Counted from the first letter of the stretch, positions 11,584-24,754 are shown. The stretch is 64,000 nucleotides of DNA from Leptoclinus maculatus (GCA_032191485.1 JAVDOI010000004.1:22702943-22766942); one strand, 5' to 3'. The notes: generated by a model from the letters alone, not told the origin. Numbers and translations: made by a program.

Positions 11584-12344
11584 GATGTGAGGGAAGCTGT
11601 GTCACTGAAATCTGACCTGCAAGACTGCTTCCTTTTATTTGGCACATTATTTATGGTGAGGAATACATCAATGTCAGCACGGTTAGATAACGTAGACCGT
11701 ACAGCTGGACTATGTCAAGGCTTTAATCTCTGATATTTGTGTTCCTTTTCCTTCCCACAGACGATATCAACTCTAGCACGGCGAGTCTTTGTTTTGAGTT
11801 GCCCTCTCGGGGAATGTGAAGCGTCTGAACCTGAAGTTTGAGGTAAACTCTTTGACGGAGCGGAGCGTGAAGACTCAGATGTGGGTCTTATCTTTCCAGA
11901 CACCCGCAGAGGAGAAAGGCATCTTTACAAAACAAAACTACAACTGATCGCTGAGCATTTACACTGTCAAGAGACACAAGACAATGGTGAAAGACAACAT
12001 GCTGTAAATGTAGTTCCACGATGTGGCAGTAAACCTAGATTTGACTTGTTTGTGGCACTGGAGTGGGAGCACTTTGTATACGTTTTAGGGGTTTAGGAGG
12101 AGGTGTGTAAATCTGTTCGGGGTGCTTGCGTGTCTGCTGAGAGGACGCCGGTTGACTTGTTGCCAAAGCACACAGTGCCGCCCCCCCCCCCCACATCCAA
12201 GGATCCCCAACGATGTTGATCGTGGTACCGCTAATCTACCGAGCAGGACCAGGTGCTGATCCGGGGATCATCCACCTTGGCTGTGAGGCTGAACACCTGT
12301 GTCTGAATTCATCTCACGCGACGCCACCGCCCACCTCTTTTTAC

Positions 12345-12554
<210 letters not shown>

Positions 12555-12781
12555 ACCTTTGAGCTGGATTCCGGTGTCGTTCAAATGAAGTGCATAATAA
12601 ATGCTTATTTAAATGCCACCATGTCTTCCAGCATGATTTATATCTTTAGATGATTACAGCTTCTGCGAAAATGATGGGAAATGATGAGTAAGTGCACGCC
12701 ATGTACGTCACGTCGACTTCCCGAAACAACTCAGTTCAGCTGGAGACAACTGGTTTACAAAACGACACAAAAGACTAAAGG

Positions 12782-12784
<3 letters not shown>

Positions 12785-12846
<62 letters not shown>
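12785..12846 (+). repeat. (GA)n microsatellite
   Basis: About 31 nearly perfect GA units, forming a purine/pyrimidine strand-asymmetric tract. Confidence 0.97.
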
Positions 12847-12849
<3 letters not shown>

Positions 12850-14349
12850 TAGTTTCATCGTGATGCAGAGACCAATAGTCCAGACAGGAAGTGTTTGATT
12901 GAAGGTTTTGTCTTAATTAGATCTAACAAAGCCGGAGGTGAGCACATGTACTAAGAGGGCCGTGACTGGGACCCACCAACCAGAGAGTCTCAGTAATGAA
13001 CGGAGCTGGATGAGGTTTAATCAAATTCAACAGAACGAGAGGGAAGTGATGCAATCAAAGACGAAGATCAAGACGTTGTGTTGCCATTTAAAAGCTGCAT
13101 GTGCACACTTGAAGTGACATCACAGTCAGTTTGAGTGTAATGTGGTGACTCGTCACTTTTTAACCCATGAATCATGCTGCACAAGTTACGCACAAACTTA
13201 AATGACCCAAGACGAGTTTTGTTCATACGTCATGTGACGACTTCAAATATTTTAGAATAAAGTAGAGAAGACGAAGTATATCTGAGCAGGAATAATAACG
13301 TATATTCAGTGTTTTTGCCTTTTAAAGAATAAAGACGGGTTCATGCTCGTCGAGCGTGAGCTAAAAGGGACGCAATCACGTATTTTGCAGAAAGCGTGAA
13401 GGAAAGTTGTCGCCGTGCTCCTGTGAACTTAAAAGTAAAATAATAAATCGATTTTTACTATTATTATGTTTTATATTAAAGATGCCCTAAAAACAGGAGA
13501 TATTAAGAAACTACTTTTGAGTTAATATTTTGCAGCTGATTCAAATTGCTTACAGGATATTATTAATAATAATAATAATAATAATAACGCCCCATGATGC
13601 TTTGCATGAGTTGCAACACATGTTAGTGGAGAGTTTGGTGGGAACTATTTTCAACCTCGGGTTAATAAACATTTGGTGCAAATAGAGTATTTACGGCTGC
13701 AGGATGTACTCATGTTCACGGTACAGAAGGAACTCTGAGTGGATTTGGTAGAATCAGTTCTATAATTGAAAGATTTGTTGATATTAATAAAAATACAGAA
13801 GTTTCAGCAGACAGAGGCTGGAGACACGATGTCAGTAAATAACAACGTGGAAGGAAGAAATCATTTGAGTCCATTACCTCCGTCTTACAGGAAATAATAA
13901 CATAGGGAACATTCAATTAGAAAAACTCGCTCCGTTTCCTCAACAACCCTCCAAACATCGCAACAATTCATCATCTTTAATGACACCACAATCACTTCCT
14001 CGTGATGCTGTCAGAGCGACATGAAGCCGCTCCACTGAGGAAACATGCACATATACGGTGATCGGTGACACGGTGCATTTGCATTGACACCTGATTTTAA
14101 CGTAAGCCCTTCGTTCATTTGAATTCCTCCCTCACAAGCATCTTTAGCTCGGCACGGACGTCTATCAAATAATATGTAATATACAAGATTAAAAAACCAT
14201 CTACAGAGAAAGAACACTTCGATGGAACAAGCTCGCTTCAGGAGGACGTTTGTTCCTTCTGCAGTAGCATCCCTGAACATCTGCCTCGCTGACACCGTGA
14301 CCTGGAATCATTGATGGATTTCTGAACGAGCCTGCTGGGCACAAGCAAA

Positions 14350-14585
14350 GGGGTCCAACCGGTTAGCACCTGGACCAGAGGCTCATGTTGGGATGACACA
14401 AAGAGATGCAAAACGACCAAAAAGAGACATAACGCAACCAAAAAGAGCCGCAAAATAATTACAAGGACATGCAAAATGACTACAAAGATATGAAAACGAC
14501 CATGAATACAGTATGTCTCTTTGAAGCTGGGGCCCTTTACATGTCTGTCCCCAGGAGCCCATTGTCTCCTAATCCGTCCATGACT
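14350..14585 (+). repeat. short copy of minisatellite-bearing dispersed element
   Basis: The core 14394-14510 has about five degenerate units of the ACAAAGAGATGCAAAACGAC type. It is followed by GGGGCCCTTTACATGTCTGT and CCCAGGAGCCCATTGTCTCC. The same flank plus core occurs in reverse orientation at 54483-55210, where the core has over 20 units. Confidence 0.7.
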
Positions 14586-14813
14586 GGGACGATTGAGTGT
14601 ACATGAAGGTCTTGTGTACTGCTTGAACCTGATCTAATGTGAACCATGACTACCTCATGCGACCAGCAGCGACAAAGTCCGACTGGTCGAGTCAAATTCC
14701 GGCGTTAAGCCTTAATCCTCTCCAGAGTGGCCCGCTTGAGAGAAAACACAAGACCTGGTAATCCGGCTGCTCCATGGACTCTTTAGGAAGTGCAGAGCAA
14801 AGCTCCTCATACT

Positions 14814-14815
<2 letters not shown>

Positions 14816-14858
<43 letters not shown>
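14816..14858 (+). repeat. (CA)n microsatellite
   Basis: About 21 CA units. Confidence 0.97.
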
Positions 14859-14861
<3 letters not shown>

Positions 14862-15221
14862 TACAGCTAACAGAAAGGTCTGCGTGTAGAACTCAGCCGG
14901 GTGGTTGTGTTAGCGGACGGAGACGACGTCGGCCGCACGCTGGTTTGGCAGCGAGGCCCTCGGGTGTTGGGGCGGTCTGCTAACATGCACGAGGAGATCA
15001 AACAGCAGGCGAGTAGGACTCACCCACCGGGGGGGGAGACACCTCGCCAGCAGCCAAAGGGAGTTTCTGCCCGTGTGCGTGGGTCGAATAAATGACTAAG
15101 AGGAGTGAGAGCGCACGTGTGTGGTTTGAATCACAGGGCAATGATCTGCTCAATTAGAGACCGGCAACCGATAATTATCTCATTTGGGTAACAGTGTTTT
15201 AAAGCAGGTGGTTAGCTCTCT

Positions 15222-15244
15222 CACACACACACACACACACACAC
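15222..15244 (+). repeat. short (CA)n microsatellite
   Basis: About 11 CA units. Confidence 0.95.
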
Positions 15245-15288
15245 CAAAAAGACGCCTGGTTGCCACTGAGGCTGATGGCATGCTCCCC

Positions 15289-15588
15289 ACATGGGTGGCC
15301 AAACTTCTTTGATTGTGGGCCATTTACAGAATATATATATATAAAAGGAGTCAAAGACCAGACGATAGTAAATAAATGTGTAGTTTTCAACCAGTTACAC
15401 TGCAAGAAAATCTGTGTTTCTAGACCAGAAAACAACTTGTGCCACAGGTTGTTTTTTAAAAGGCATATTATTGGTTATTATATAGTTAAAACTAGGATGT
15501 GTTATGTACATACTGGTCACTGGGGGCCATTTAAAAAACAGGCAGCGGACCCCAGTTGGCCCACGGGCCGTAGTTTGGCCCGCGGCTG
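15289..15588. mobile_element. degenerate hAT-type MITE
   Basis: The left end ATGGGTGGCCAAACTTCTTT and the right end GGGCCGTAGTTTGGCCCGCG are inverted, sharing GGCCAAACT. This is the terminal pattern of Charlie/MER5-like hAT elements (CAGGGGTGGCCAAACT). The terminal CAGGGG is decayed and I could not find a matching 8-bp duplication. No coding capacity. Confidence 0.6.
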
Positions 15589-16129
15589 ATTCACGGTCAC
15601 AGTATTAAGAATGAAAAAGGTTCACATCCTGATGCTAAACCGGAGCTCGCTCTTTGATATCGTTCCTCATGATCTGAGTTTCACCTCGCTGTCGTCTGCT
15701 ATTAGCTCGACTACCAGACTCTCTGGATTTACCTTTGATCCTGTGTAATTACAGTGCTGTGTGTATCTGTATTAATGTGTGTGTGTGTGTATCATAATTC
15801 CGGAGGTTACAGTGTGGTTTTTCGAGGTAAAATCAGTGAGATCTGGCGAAGTGCAGAGAATGCCAGCGACTCCAGACGAACACAAAATTACAACTCTGCA
15901 CGCAATGCAACATGAGTCCCCTCCTTCACAAGGGGGGGGGGTGAATAATAGTGTGTGTGTGTGTGTGTTATGTTGGGCTGACTGACTGACTGGATGAACA
16001 GTGTGTTAGCTCTTCTGTCATTTTTTATAATGGTTACATAACTGCATCCCAGAGGAACACCAGGTGTTTATCCACACGCCTTCGGATTCATTGGAGACAC
16101 CAGGTCATGCATACAAATGTTGCACTCAC

Positions 16130-16132
<3 letters not shown>

Positions 16133-16201
<69 letters not shown>
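16133..16201 (+). repeat. (TG)n microsatellite
   Basis: About 34 TG units with one CG interruption. Confidence 0.97.
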
Positions 16202-16202
<1 letters not shown>

Positions 16203-16277
16203 ATACTCAGAAAATGCGACAGTCACCATGGAGATGCTTTGGGTAGTTATGAGAGCAAAAGAGTAGACGGTTACATC

Positions 16278-16794
16278 CAGGAGGCAACCTCCAGGTCTGA
16301 AAAGTGAAGCCGATGCTTCATGTCTTAAACCTGCATTCTCTCTAGTGTCCATCAGGGGGCGACTCCTCTGGTTGTATAGAAGTCTATGAGAAAATGACTC
16401 TACTTCTCTCTTGATTTATTACCTCAGTAAACATTGTAAACATGAGTTTATGGTCTCAATCTTTAGTTTCAAGTCTTCTTCAATACAGCATGATGTTCAT
16501 TTAGTAAATTATGGTACATTTAGAGTCAAACAGACCATAAAGCAGGGGATGCTTTAGGGCGGGGCTACACATTGATTGACAGGTCTCTACCAGAGACGTA
16601 TACGGCGTCTCTACGTCACTCCTCCTCAGTCCAGATATGGTATATTCCATCATTGGATGCAAAAAAGCCAAGATGGCGACAGATGTAATCCAAGATGGTG
16701 ACAGCGAAATCTCCGAACTAGAGGCATCAAAACGTCAGACCACAAAACAATAGCTGACGTCAAGATGACTACGTCCACTTAGAAACAGACTGTG
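16278..16794 (+). mobile_element. dispersed hAT-like short element, copy 5, with 8-bp duplication
   Basis: Runs from CAGGAGGCAACCTCC to AACAGACTGTG. The flanks GTTACATC (16270-16277) and GTTGCATC (16795-16802) match 7/8. It contains a CTCF-like motif at 16346-16364, a YY1-like CAAGATGGCGAC at 16669-16680, and a second partly duplicated block CCAAGATGGTGACAG just after. A palindromic CRE-type TGACGTCA is at 16755-16762. Confidence 0.9.
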
Positions 16795-16877
16795 GTTGCA
16801 TCCCAATTCTGCGCTTCATACTCAACATGTGTACGACCGTTCAACATACTTTTGTGTGAATAAACAGTAGAATATTA

Positions 16878-16992
16878 CAGAAGCATCCTGACTGGAAACA
16901 CTACAAACATACGATGTGTGGCCCAGGAGAGGAGAGCTCCCAGAACATCGTTGGTTCTCATCTACTGAGCATCAGTGATATTGGTGACAACA
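16878..16992 (+). mobile_element. short LINE fragment related to 21300-21976
   Basis: GAAGCATCCTGACTGGAAAC, CCAGAACATC and TCATCTACTGAGCATC occur in the same order as at 21590-21720, with a deletion between them. It is a non-coding remnant of the same LINE family. Confidence 0.7.
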
Positions 16993-17295
16993 TTCTGGCC
17001 AGATGTTACACATTGCACCGTTACCATTATAGATAGGCAACCTACATTTTTTTTTGCCATTCGATGCATCAACGGTTTTAAATATATATTTTTTTATATA
17101 GTGTCAAAATCTGATAAGACTCTTGAAACCTCCTCGAGTTGTGTAACAATCCCACCTCAAACTATTTAAATTTGACATTACTTTTGTCAAAACTATCACA
17201 AAGATGTACTGCAGCACTACCAAGGAGCAAGATCTGAGACTGGGAGCATTTCGATTGCCTCTCAACGTGGTGACGCCTCAGCCGGCGGCTCATAG

Positions 17296-17360
17296 CTAAC
17301 AGTGCTAACAGCGCAAACAGTTCTAACAGCGCAAACAGTGCTAACAGCGCAAACTATTGC
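17296..17360 (+). repeat. short 18-bp tandem repeat
   Basis: About three and a half units of GCTAACAGCGCAAACAGT with point changes. Confidence 0.75.
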
Positions 17361-18699
17361 TAAAGCTTCTTTTAAATACTTGAATTGGTATCAATGCGAC
17401 TAAAATGTAGTGCAAATAATCTAACCGCAGTAAATTCTGGCCAAAACCCTGAAACTGTACATCGTGCACTCGCTAACGCTCATCAAAACACATATTTTTG
17501 TCGTTAAGGAGCTACAACACACTGCTAAAGTTCTAGAAGCTTAGCTCTGAAAAGTATACGTATGTGGTCTCGTGTACTTAGGGTGTCTGAGTTCATTAAG
17601 TGTGTCACGAGGTGCTTATTTCTGCAGGATTTAGAACTTGACATGGCAACCTACTTACTGCTTGAATTGAACGAGCACAGCGTTACGAAGCACAGCTCAT
17701 TCAATCTCAAGGCCTCTCTCTCTTTGTGTGTCTGTGTGCATTGAAATGTGTCAGTGTGTGTGTGTGTATGCGTGTGTGCATCTTGCGTGTTTTGCATTGG
17801 CTTTTCCTGAAACCGGAGCACTTTAATTAACAGAGAACATTCAGGGAGATTTCCTTTCATTTGAGGAGCCAAAGGTATTTTATCTCGCCGCTGGCTGGCC
17901 ATGAAAATGTTACATAACGAAGAAGAAGAGGAAGAAGCTAACACCTCTGTAAAGAGCAACTCTTATGGGAGTATGAAATTATTTTGTGACGCCACTGAAT
18001 GTGACCTTGTCTGCAAAAAAGAAAAAAATCCCATTCAAGAGAGTTTCATGGACCTCCATCTCCTTTTGAAACTGTTTTTATACAACAAGTGTAAGAAAGC
18101 TTCAGTATAACATTATAATCTTCTGATAAACTTATCAAATACTAAAGCGCATTCTGTTATTGGGTGTGAATACTGGAAACAGACATTATTGTTATTACTG
18201 TTATCATAGGATTCATTTCTATATAGCTTATGAATTGATTTGGGGCATAAATAAAACCAAGCAGAAGAGCTGTTCAGGGCTTTGCTGAGCTGGAAAAGTG
18301 ATTAAAGTCATAAGTCAAAAATATAAATAAGGAAATTGCTTTCATTTAAAAAATAAATTCTCCCTTTTCTGGGAAAAAATCCTCATAAAATGAGGAACTG
18401 GAAACTCCATTCAAACTTTAAAATGTTCCACATCTTTCATAAAATCTGGGTAATACTCAACTTTTAGATCCCAATAAAACTTCTATAAAATAGTCAACCT
18501 TCTGTAAAGCTCAGTAAAAATGTACTTCTCATGTTTACATTAGTATGTCTCAGACGGAGGGCCTTTACACATGCGATGCAACCATGAACTTATCTCGACA
18601 TTATGTGAGGAGCTGTATGTGAGAATGTAAATGTCCCAACGGCTCCCAAGCGGGCTTCAAAGTTTGTCTCATGTCCAATTGAGCAAAATGCGTCCAGAC

Positions 18700-19171
18700 C
18701 AGAAACTCTATATAAGAAGTAGACGTAGTTGGTTTGTGGACTGATGTTTTGAAGCCTTGACTTCGGCGTTTTGGCCGTCGCCATCTTGATTTTTGCAACC
18801 AGTGAACAGGAAGTGACCATATCTGGACTGAGGAGGAGTGACGTAGAGACGCCGTATACGTCTCTGGTAGAGACCTGTCAATCACTGCCTAGCCCCGCCC
18901 TAAAGCATACCCTGCTTTATGGTCTATTTAACTCTAAATGGACCATCATTTACTAAATGAACATCATACTGTATTGAAGAAGACTTGAAACTAGAGATTG
19001 AGACCATAAACTCATGTTTACAATGTTTACTGAGGTAATAAATCAAGAGAGAAGTAGAGTCATTTTCTCATAGACTTCTATACAACCAGAGGAGTCGCCC
19101 CCTGATGGACACTAGAGAGAATGCAGCTTTATGCATTGGCTTCACTTTAAAGAACAGGAGGTTGCCGCCTG
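18700..19171 (-). mobile_element. dispersed hAT-like short element, copy 6, with 8-bp duplication
   Basis: The + reading goes from CAGAAACTCTATATAAG to GGTTGCCGCCTG. The flanks GTCCAGAC (18692-18699) and GTGCAGAC (19172-19179) match 7/8. It carries a YY1-like motif (minus) at 18777-18788 and a CTCF-like motif (minus) at 19093-19111. The end positions agree with those deduced independently from copies 3 and 5. Confidence 0.9.
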
Positions 19172-20002
19172 GTGCAGACCTGATTCTCTGGACATTGTCT
19201 GTAGTTCATATAAGAAAATGGTTTAAGAGTCGCAGCTAAAGAGGAGAGTAGCTTTAAATCTTCGTTAAATGCTCAACAGTAACTTTTAAAGTGGTCGCCA
19301 GAGATCAGCCTTTGGTTGCCGAAACTAAAAATATGGTTGCAATTTTTAGTCACATGACATTTTGAGTAATTAAGATACTATGCAGGTATACGTCAGCGTA
19401 ATAATAATGTGACATGTGTGTGTAGATTTTCAGTCCAGCTCAAAGATGTCGGGATACTTTTCCTCCCAAGACGTCACAAATCTCCTTTTTGTTTTTCCTT
19501 GTGTTCTTTGACAATTGAAGCAATTTGCACATTCGTTTGTGACGTTGACTTTGACAGTCAAACAGCTTCATCTGCTTTGTTATTTTCTCCAAAACACACC
19601 AACACACGTGCAGCGTTGTCTGGTTCTGACAGAAACAGTAATATCAATGACAACATGGCAACTTACTGTGGAGCGCTTTCTAAAACTTGCTCTCAGTCCC
19701 ACATTTTTCACTCCTCCTGCATAACTTTATTTTAGCGTCAGCTTTTCAACATCCACCGCAATTTCTTCAGAAATTGAAAAAAAGAAATCCCCCAAAACAC
19801 CATGTAAATAACATGTGATCCAGTAGAAACACCTCCTGGAGGTCAGACACTGAACCCGACTGAACCTGCCCAGTTGTTACCCAACAGTAAGAATGTCATT
19901 AGCACCGTGATGACTGAGCCAGGACAGACAGAGAGAGTGCTTTTAATTTGGTAAAATATGCAGCACTCAAACGATGCACACTCCATCACAAAGTGTGAAT
20001 GT

Positions 20003-20022
20003 GTGTGTGTGTGTGTGTGTGT
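20003..20022 (+). repeat. short (TG)n microsatellite
   Basis: About 10 TG units. Confidence 0.93.
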
Positions 20023-20854
20023 AACCGGTACGGGACAGTTTTCATCACCCCTCAATTCATGATGGTTCCTGAGGCGAAGCGTCAGCAGCTGCAGACAGAG
20101 AGAGATAATCACACCAGCTCCCTCTAGAACCCAGAGAGAGGCAGAGTGATGCTGCTCTGCCCCCTACAGGACCACAGTGGTGGTGCACACGGTCAACCAT
20201 CTGCAGCAGACTTGTAATGAATGGAAGCTTGTTTTTTGCAGACGGATTACAGCTGAATTAAAAGTGTTCTAAAGCTGCAGAACTACTTTTCCTCCTGCAG
20301 ATTAAACAGTATAAAACTTAACTTAGTCTGTAATGAACTAATCATTATATAACGACACAGCTGCTGTCAAACTGCACATTCAACACACACCAAAAACTGA
20401 CTTATTATTCCTTCATTTATGAGAAATATCAACATTCCTATTTCAAAGGTGCAATAATGGAACTCATTATACTATAAATATATTTTGATGTTATATTGTT
20501 TTTATAGTTTACACATTAATTATAGCTTTACTGTTTAATTATTTATTACAACTTTACTGATTTATTATATTTTTTTATTATTTATTATATATTTTAGTAT
20601 ACCTTTACTGTTTACTTATTTACTGTATATTTATTATTGTCTCTTTACCGATTATTTATTCATCATAATTTCACAGTTCACTTATTTATCATATCTTTAC
20701 GGTTTACGTATTTATCATATATTGTTTTGTTTTTTACCGATGCTTCTTGCTGTAACACTGTAAATGTCCCCGCTGTGAGACTCATGAAGTGTTATCTTAT
20801 CTCTCATCTCATATTATCATGAGATATAACAGGTGTGTGTTGCTGCTGCTGACA

Positions 20855-20873
20855 CAGCGCCCTCTGCTGGTCA
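20855..20873 (-). promoter_or_regulatory. strong CTCF-like motif outside any recognised repeat
   Basis: On the minus strand TGACCAGCAGAGGGCGCTG differs from the well-known vertebrate CTCF consensus TGGCCAGCAGAGGGCGCTG at one base. It is not inside a copy of the dispersed element. This would be a candidate insulator or loop-anchor site within the long scfd2 intron. Binding is inferred only. Confidence 0.6.
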
Positions 20874-21299
20874 CAGGTGGATCAGCACACAGCAGCCTGT
20901 ACGTCTCTGTCCTCCAGTGAGGACAACATGTTGCTGGGAGCCAAAGCGTGAGTGCAGCCAAACCAGCAGCACAGGTGTTGAAGCAGCAGATGATGGTATC
21001 AACTGTGGAATACAGTAGCTGCAATCTGTAACGTGTTAATGTCATTAAGACGTCCACCTGTGTGGTGAAGGATCCTATTATTAATAAAACAGCTGTCACA
21101 GATCAGAGACTCTGTGATTCTGCTACTGAGAGTTTACAGCTGGTTGACAAAGTCACTTCTAAAAAGACAAGCTCACCAACATGAGCGGAAACACAAAGAC
21201 TTTCCTTAAATTAACTATCAACCGCACCATCATTTCAATCATCTTAAAGCTCCATCATGATTTCAACATTTCACGATGGGACCAAACGACAGCTCGAGA

Positions 21300-21976
21300 G
21301 AGAAGAAAATCATTTTACTGCTCAATGTCAGTAAAACCAAGGAGCTGATTGTTGACTTTAGACAAAACAGAAGGCGAAGACGCACACCCCCGTCTGCATC
21401 AATGGAGCTGAGGAGGAGCAAGTTAGTCAGCTTTAAGTTCCTGTGAATCAGCATCACGAACGACCTGACGTGGTCCTCACACATCTCCACCCTGGTGAAG
21501 AAAAGCTCATAAACGGCTTTATTTCTGAAGGAAACTTAACACTACATTCCTGTGCCACGGTCTTGTCAACTTTTACAGAGGAGCAACAGAAAGCATCCTG
21601 ACTGGAAACATTACAAACTAACATGGGATGTTCACGGCTGAAGGGCTCTACAGGTGGTGATTAAAACCGCCCAGAACATCACTGGTACCCATCTACTGAG
21701 CATCGTTATATTGGTGACAAGAGGTGCCTGCGAAGGTCTCAAACGACATTAAGAGACAAAACCCACCAGACACAACCTGCTGCCGTCTGGAAAGAGATAC
21801 AGAAGTATCAGCTGCTGAACCGAAAGACTTCAGAGGCTGTAAGACTCCTTAATTCATCCACCACCCTCCACATGTGATGTAGTTTGTCTTTCATGTTTTG
21901 TTAAGTAGCAAAATGAAACTGCAATCTGAATTTCCTTTGCTCTACAATGACAATAAAAAGAACTTTGTATTTATGA
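21300..21976 (+). mobile_element. LINE fragment: 3' part of reverse transcriptase plus 3' UTR
   Basis: With frame changes, the + strand gives LNVSKTKELIVDF, then FKFL with a stop, then DLTWSSHIST, then LLPSGKRYR-like, then VRLLNS-like blocks. This is the order seen in the C-terminal thumb part of jockey/L2-type LINE reverse transcriptases. Several stops and shifts make it dead. It ends in a 3' UTR with ACAATGACAATAAAAAG. The 5' end is truncated, as usual for LINE copies. Confidence 0.8.
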
Positions 21977-22189
21977 AAATAGCAGAAAAGGTCACTGAGT
22001 TCCTTATGACTCTGAATGCATAACTGTTACTAAATATTTGAAGTTCTCTTATATTTAACTTTGTTTTTATGTGGATACACATTCATTCTTCATCCTAGAG
22101 AACACACATTATGTAATCATTAAAAAAAAGATGCTGAACCGACCACCTCTGTTTCTGTGCTAAAGAAAGTGAACAATTTGATATTATCA

Positions 22190-22568
22190 GTAAACAGGAA
22201 GTGACCATATTTGGACTGAGGAGGAGTGACGTAGAGACGCCGTATACGTCTCTGGTAGAGAACTGTCAATCACTGTGTAGCCCCGCCCTAAAGCATACCC
22301 TGCTTTATGGTCTGTTTGACTCTAAATGGACCATAATTTACTAAATGAACATCATGCTGTATTGAAGAAGACTTGAAACTAGAGATTGAGACCATAAACT
22401 CATGTTTACAATGTTTACTGAGGTAATAAATCAAGAGAGAAGTAGAGTCATTTTCTCATAGACTTCTATACAACCAGAGGAGTCGCCCCCTGGTGGCCAC
22501 TAGAGAGAATGCAGCTTTAACACATGAAGCTTTGACTTCACTTTAAAGATCCGGAGGTTGCCTCCTGG
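22190..22568 (-). mobile_element. dispersed hAT-like short element, copy 7 (truncated)
   Basis: The part with the GACTGTATATAAG end and the YY1 block is missing; the copy begins at GTAAACAGGAAGTGACC. The rest is intact to GGAGGTTGCCTCCTGG. It holds the best CTCF match of the family (22481-22499). Confidence 0.85.
22481..22499 (-). promoter_or_regulatory. near-consensus CTCF motif in copy 7
   Basis: The minus strand reads TGGCCACCAGGGGGCGACT. It equals the first 16 positions of the common 19-position CTCF matrix consensus (TGGCCACCAGGGGGCGCTA) and differs in the last three. It is carried by a transposon copy. Binding is not shown. Confidence 0.6.
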
Positions 22569-22688
22569 TCTGAACTTGTAGACATTTGCTGCAAACAACT
22601 CGGTAACAATCTGTATCAGTGACATCAAAATGAACGCGATGGCAACCGGTCGAGTGTCTCAACAGTTTAATGCCACTTTAGTGTCTTC

Positions 22689-22702
22689 GGGGGGGGGGGG
22701 GG
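22689..22702 (+). repeat. poly-G run
   Basis: An uninterrupted run of 13 or more G. Similar long G or C runs at 42807, 52806, 53217, 56136 and 62469 are a feature of this window. Confidence 0.9.
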
Positions 22703-24256
22703 GTCAAAGAGCCCGAAGGGAGGTCACACACAATGTCAAATATGAGTAAACAAGGACTTCCTCCCCGAGGGTGAAAACCTGCAGCTGGACTTCTCATCAC
22801 CGTGAGTCGGCTCAGCACCGGAGAGCACATGTGGCCCAGAGGAAACAAGCTCATAGCGCCGCTGGACTCCAACATCGCATTCAAAACACACACACACACA
22901 CACGGCCAATAGGCGTTCAATGAACCACCTCCCTCGTTTAAAAAATAAATTACCCTTTTGTCTTCCTGATGCACAGCGCTGTGAGAATCAGCGTCCTCTC
23001 TCCGGGGGGATTTATTTATGACTCGCTGACACTTTGATCCTCTTCAATTTCACAGCTCAGACTGCTCGTTCACATCCATCTCCCTCCATCAGCACCGATA
23101 CGCTCGCCTGTTATTCATATACTCATCATGTGCAAGGCTGCCGCCAGGTTGCAGGTTAAAACAACCCACGTTATCGTCATATTAAAGACAAACATCTGGC
23201 CGATAACGTGTGAGATAAAGATAACGGGATAGCACTGTTTTCATGGTCTTCACCTGGGGCCCTTCAAGGCTCTGCCATTCACCGTGGGGAGCAAGGCATT
23301 AATCAAAGATGGAGGAGGAGGAGGAGGTCTCACACCATGTTTACTCCAATCCCTCCCAGCAGTTTAAATCTCTCACAGTCTGAAGAATCATTACTTTCAA
23401 AGCCCCTCCCGTTGTGCTCCTGCAGGAGTAATAGACGAGCCAGACGCATGAATCAAACACACATAAAAATAGACTGTACACCGATAATAATCCGTCCAAA
23501 TGTAGGTAGAAAACATCCTGCAAAACATGTTTCAGACAGACTATGAATGAAGAAAGGGAGTCTCTGTTAGAGAGGTCTAAAGGGGGGGGGCAGCTCTTAT
23601 TTTGACAGTCCCTCTGTCCTTCCTGGAGAAAATGTCCTCTGCTCTGTTTGTTTTCTGAGGCAGAGAAACATCTGAACATCTGTGGTGCAACATGCTGGTC
23701 TCCAGTTACACGGAGCAGCAGAGCACATAAACACATGTGAGCGGTCGCTCATGTTGTTCATGTTATGTTTAGTGAACACAACGAGTGTGTTCGCATGTGT
23801 TCTGTTACCCGATTCTATTCAATGATTCTATTCTATTTGTATTGAGGGCTGTAAAACACAAGACATCAAGTAGAAAAATGAACTATTATAACTAATGAAT
23901 GACAGAGAGCTGCTCTGCTCTTGTGGCTTTGTTTTATGTTTTGCTCTTATGGTTTTTCTTTATTATCTTTATGTTGTTGTTGTTGTCTTTGCTTCATGTA
24001 ATCGGACACTTTGGTCAGCTGCTGTTGTTTTTAACGTGCTCATTAATACATTTGCAGTGGATGAAATACACATGAGCGACGACAAACATCTGTTAGTGAG
24101 ATGTGTTGTGATGCATCTTTCTTCTGGTTACTGTTTAAAGTACTTTTATTCACAGAGTAAACTAGATGAACATGTAACAACAGATCATTACTAATGTTTT
24201 CCACTGGCTTTTGGGGATCAATGGATTTTGGATCTGTTGCAGAGAGTCTGCCACTG

Positions 24257-24281
24257 TGTGTGTGTGTGTGTGTGTGTGTGT
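24257..24281 (+). repeat. short (TG)n microsatellite
   Basis: About 12 TG units. Confidence 0.95.
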
Positions 24282-24687
24282 GACCCATGCTACTTTTAAA
24301 GGTGTATTATGGTATTTAAATTGGTAATATTTTTGTAACATTACTGTTATAGAAGGACTGCATTAAACGAGTAGCATGCAAGTCTCTTATTTAATGTGAA
24401 CCGCTTTTATTTACATGTAAACTAGATATTTAGTTCCAGTGGACAACTCATTGATAACTCATTGATTATTTATATCTCAGCTTTAGATGTAAATACTGAA
24501 TCAAAACACAAGTAACCACTGTGAGGGAATGCTTTCTCTTATTTTACTCACAGCATTATTTTATTGTTCATATGTTTTAACACAAAAACAAGTTGGACAG
24601 CTATTTATTTTTAATCTAATTTTGTAGAATAAACGTACAGATCGATTCCTGGTGTTAATGGTGCTCTTCAGTCTATGAGCAACCATG

Positions 24688-24688
<1 letters not shown>

Positions 24689-24752
<64 letters not shown>
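24689..24752 (+). repeat. (CA)n microsatellite
   Basis: About 32 pure CA units. Confidence 0.97.

Positions 24753-24754
<2 letters not shown>

Noticed and set aside
11760..11842. Plus-strand exon-like segment between CCTTCCCACAG and TTTGAG/GTAAAC
   Set aside because: Good-looking splice signals, but the only open frame hits TGA at its end and the peptide resembles nothing I know.
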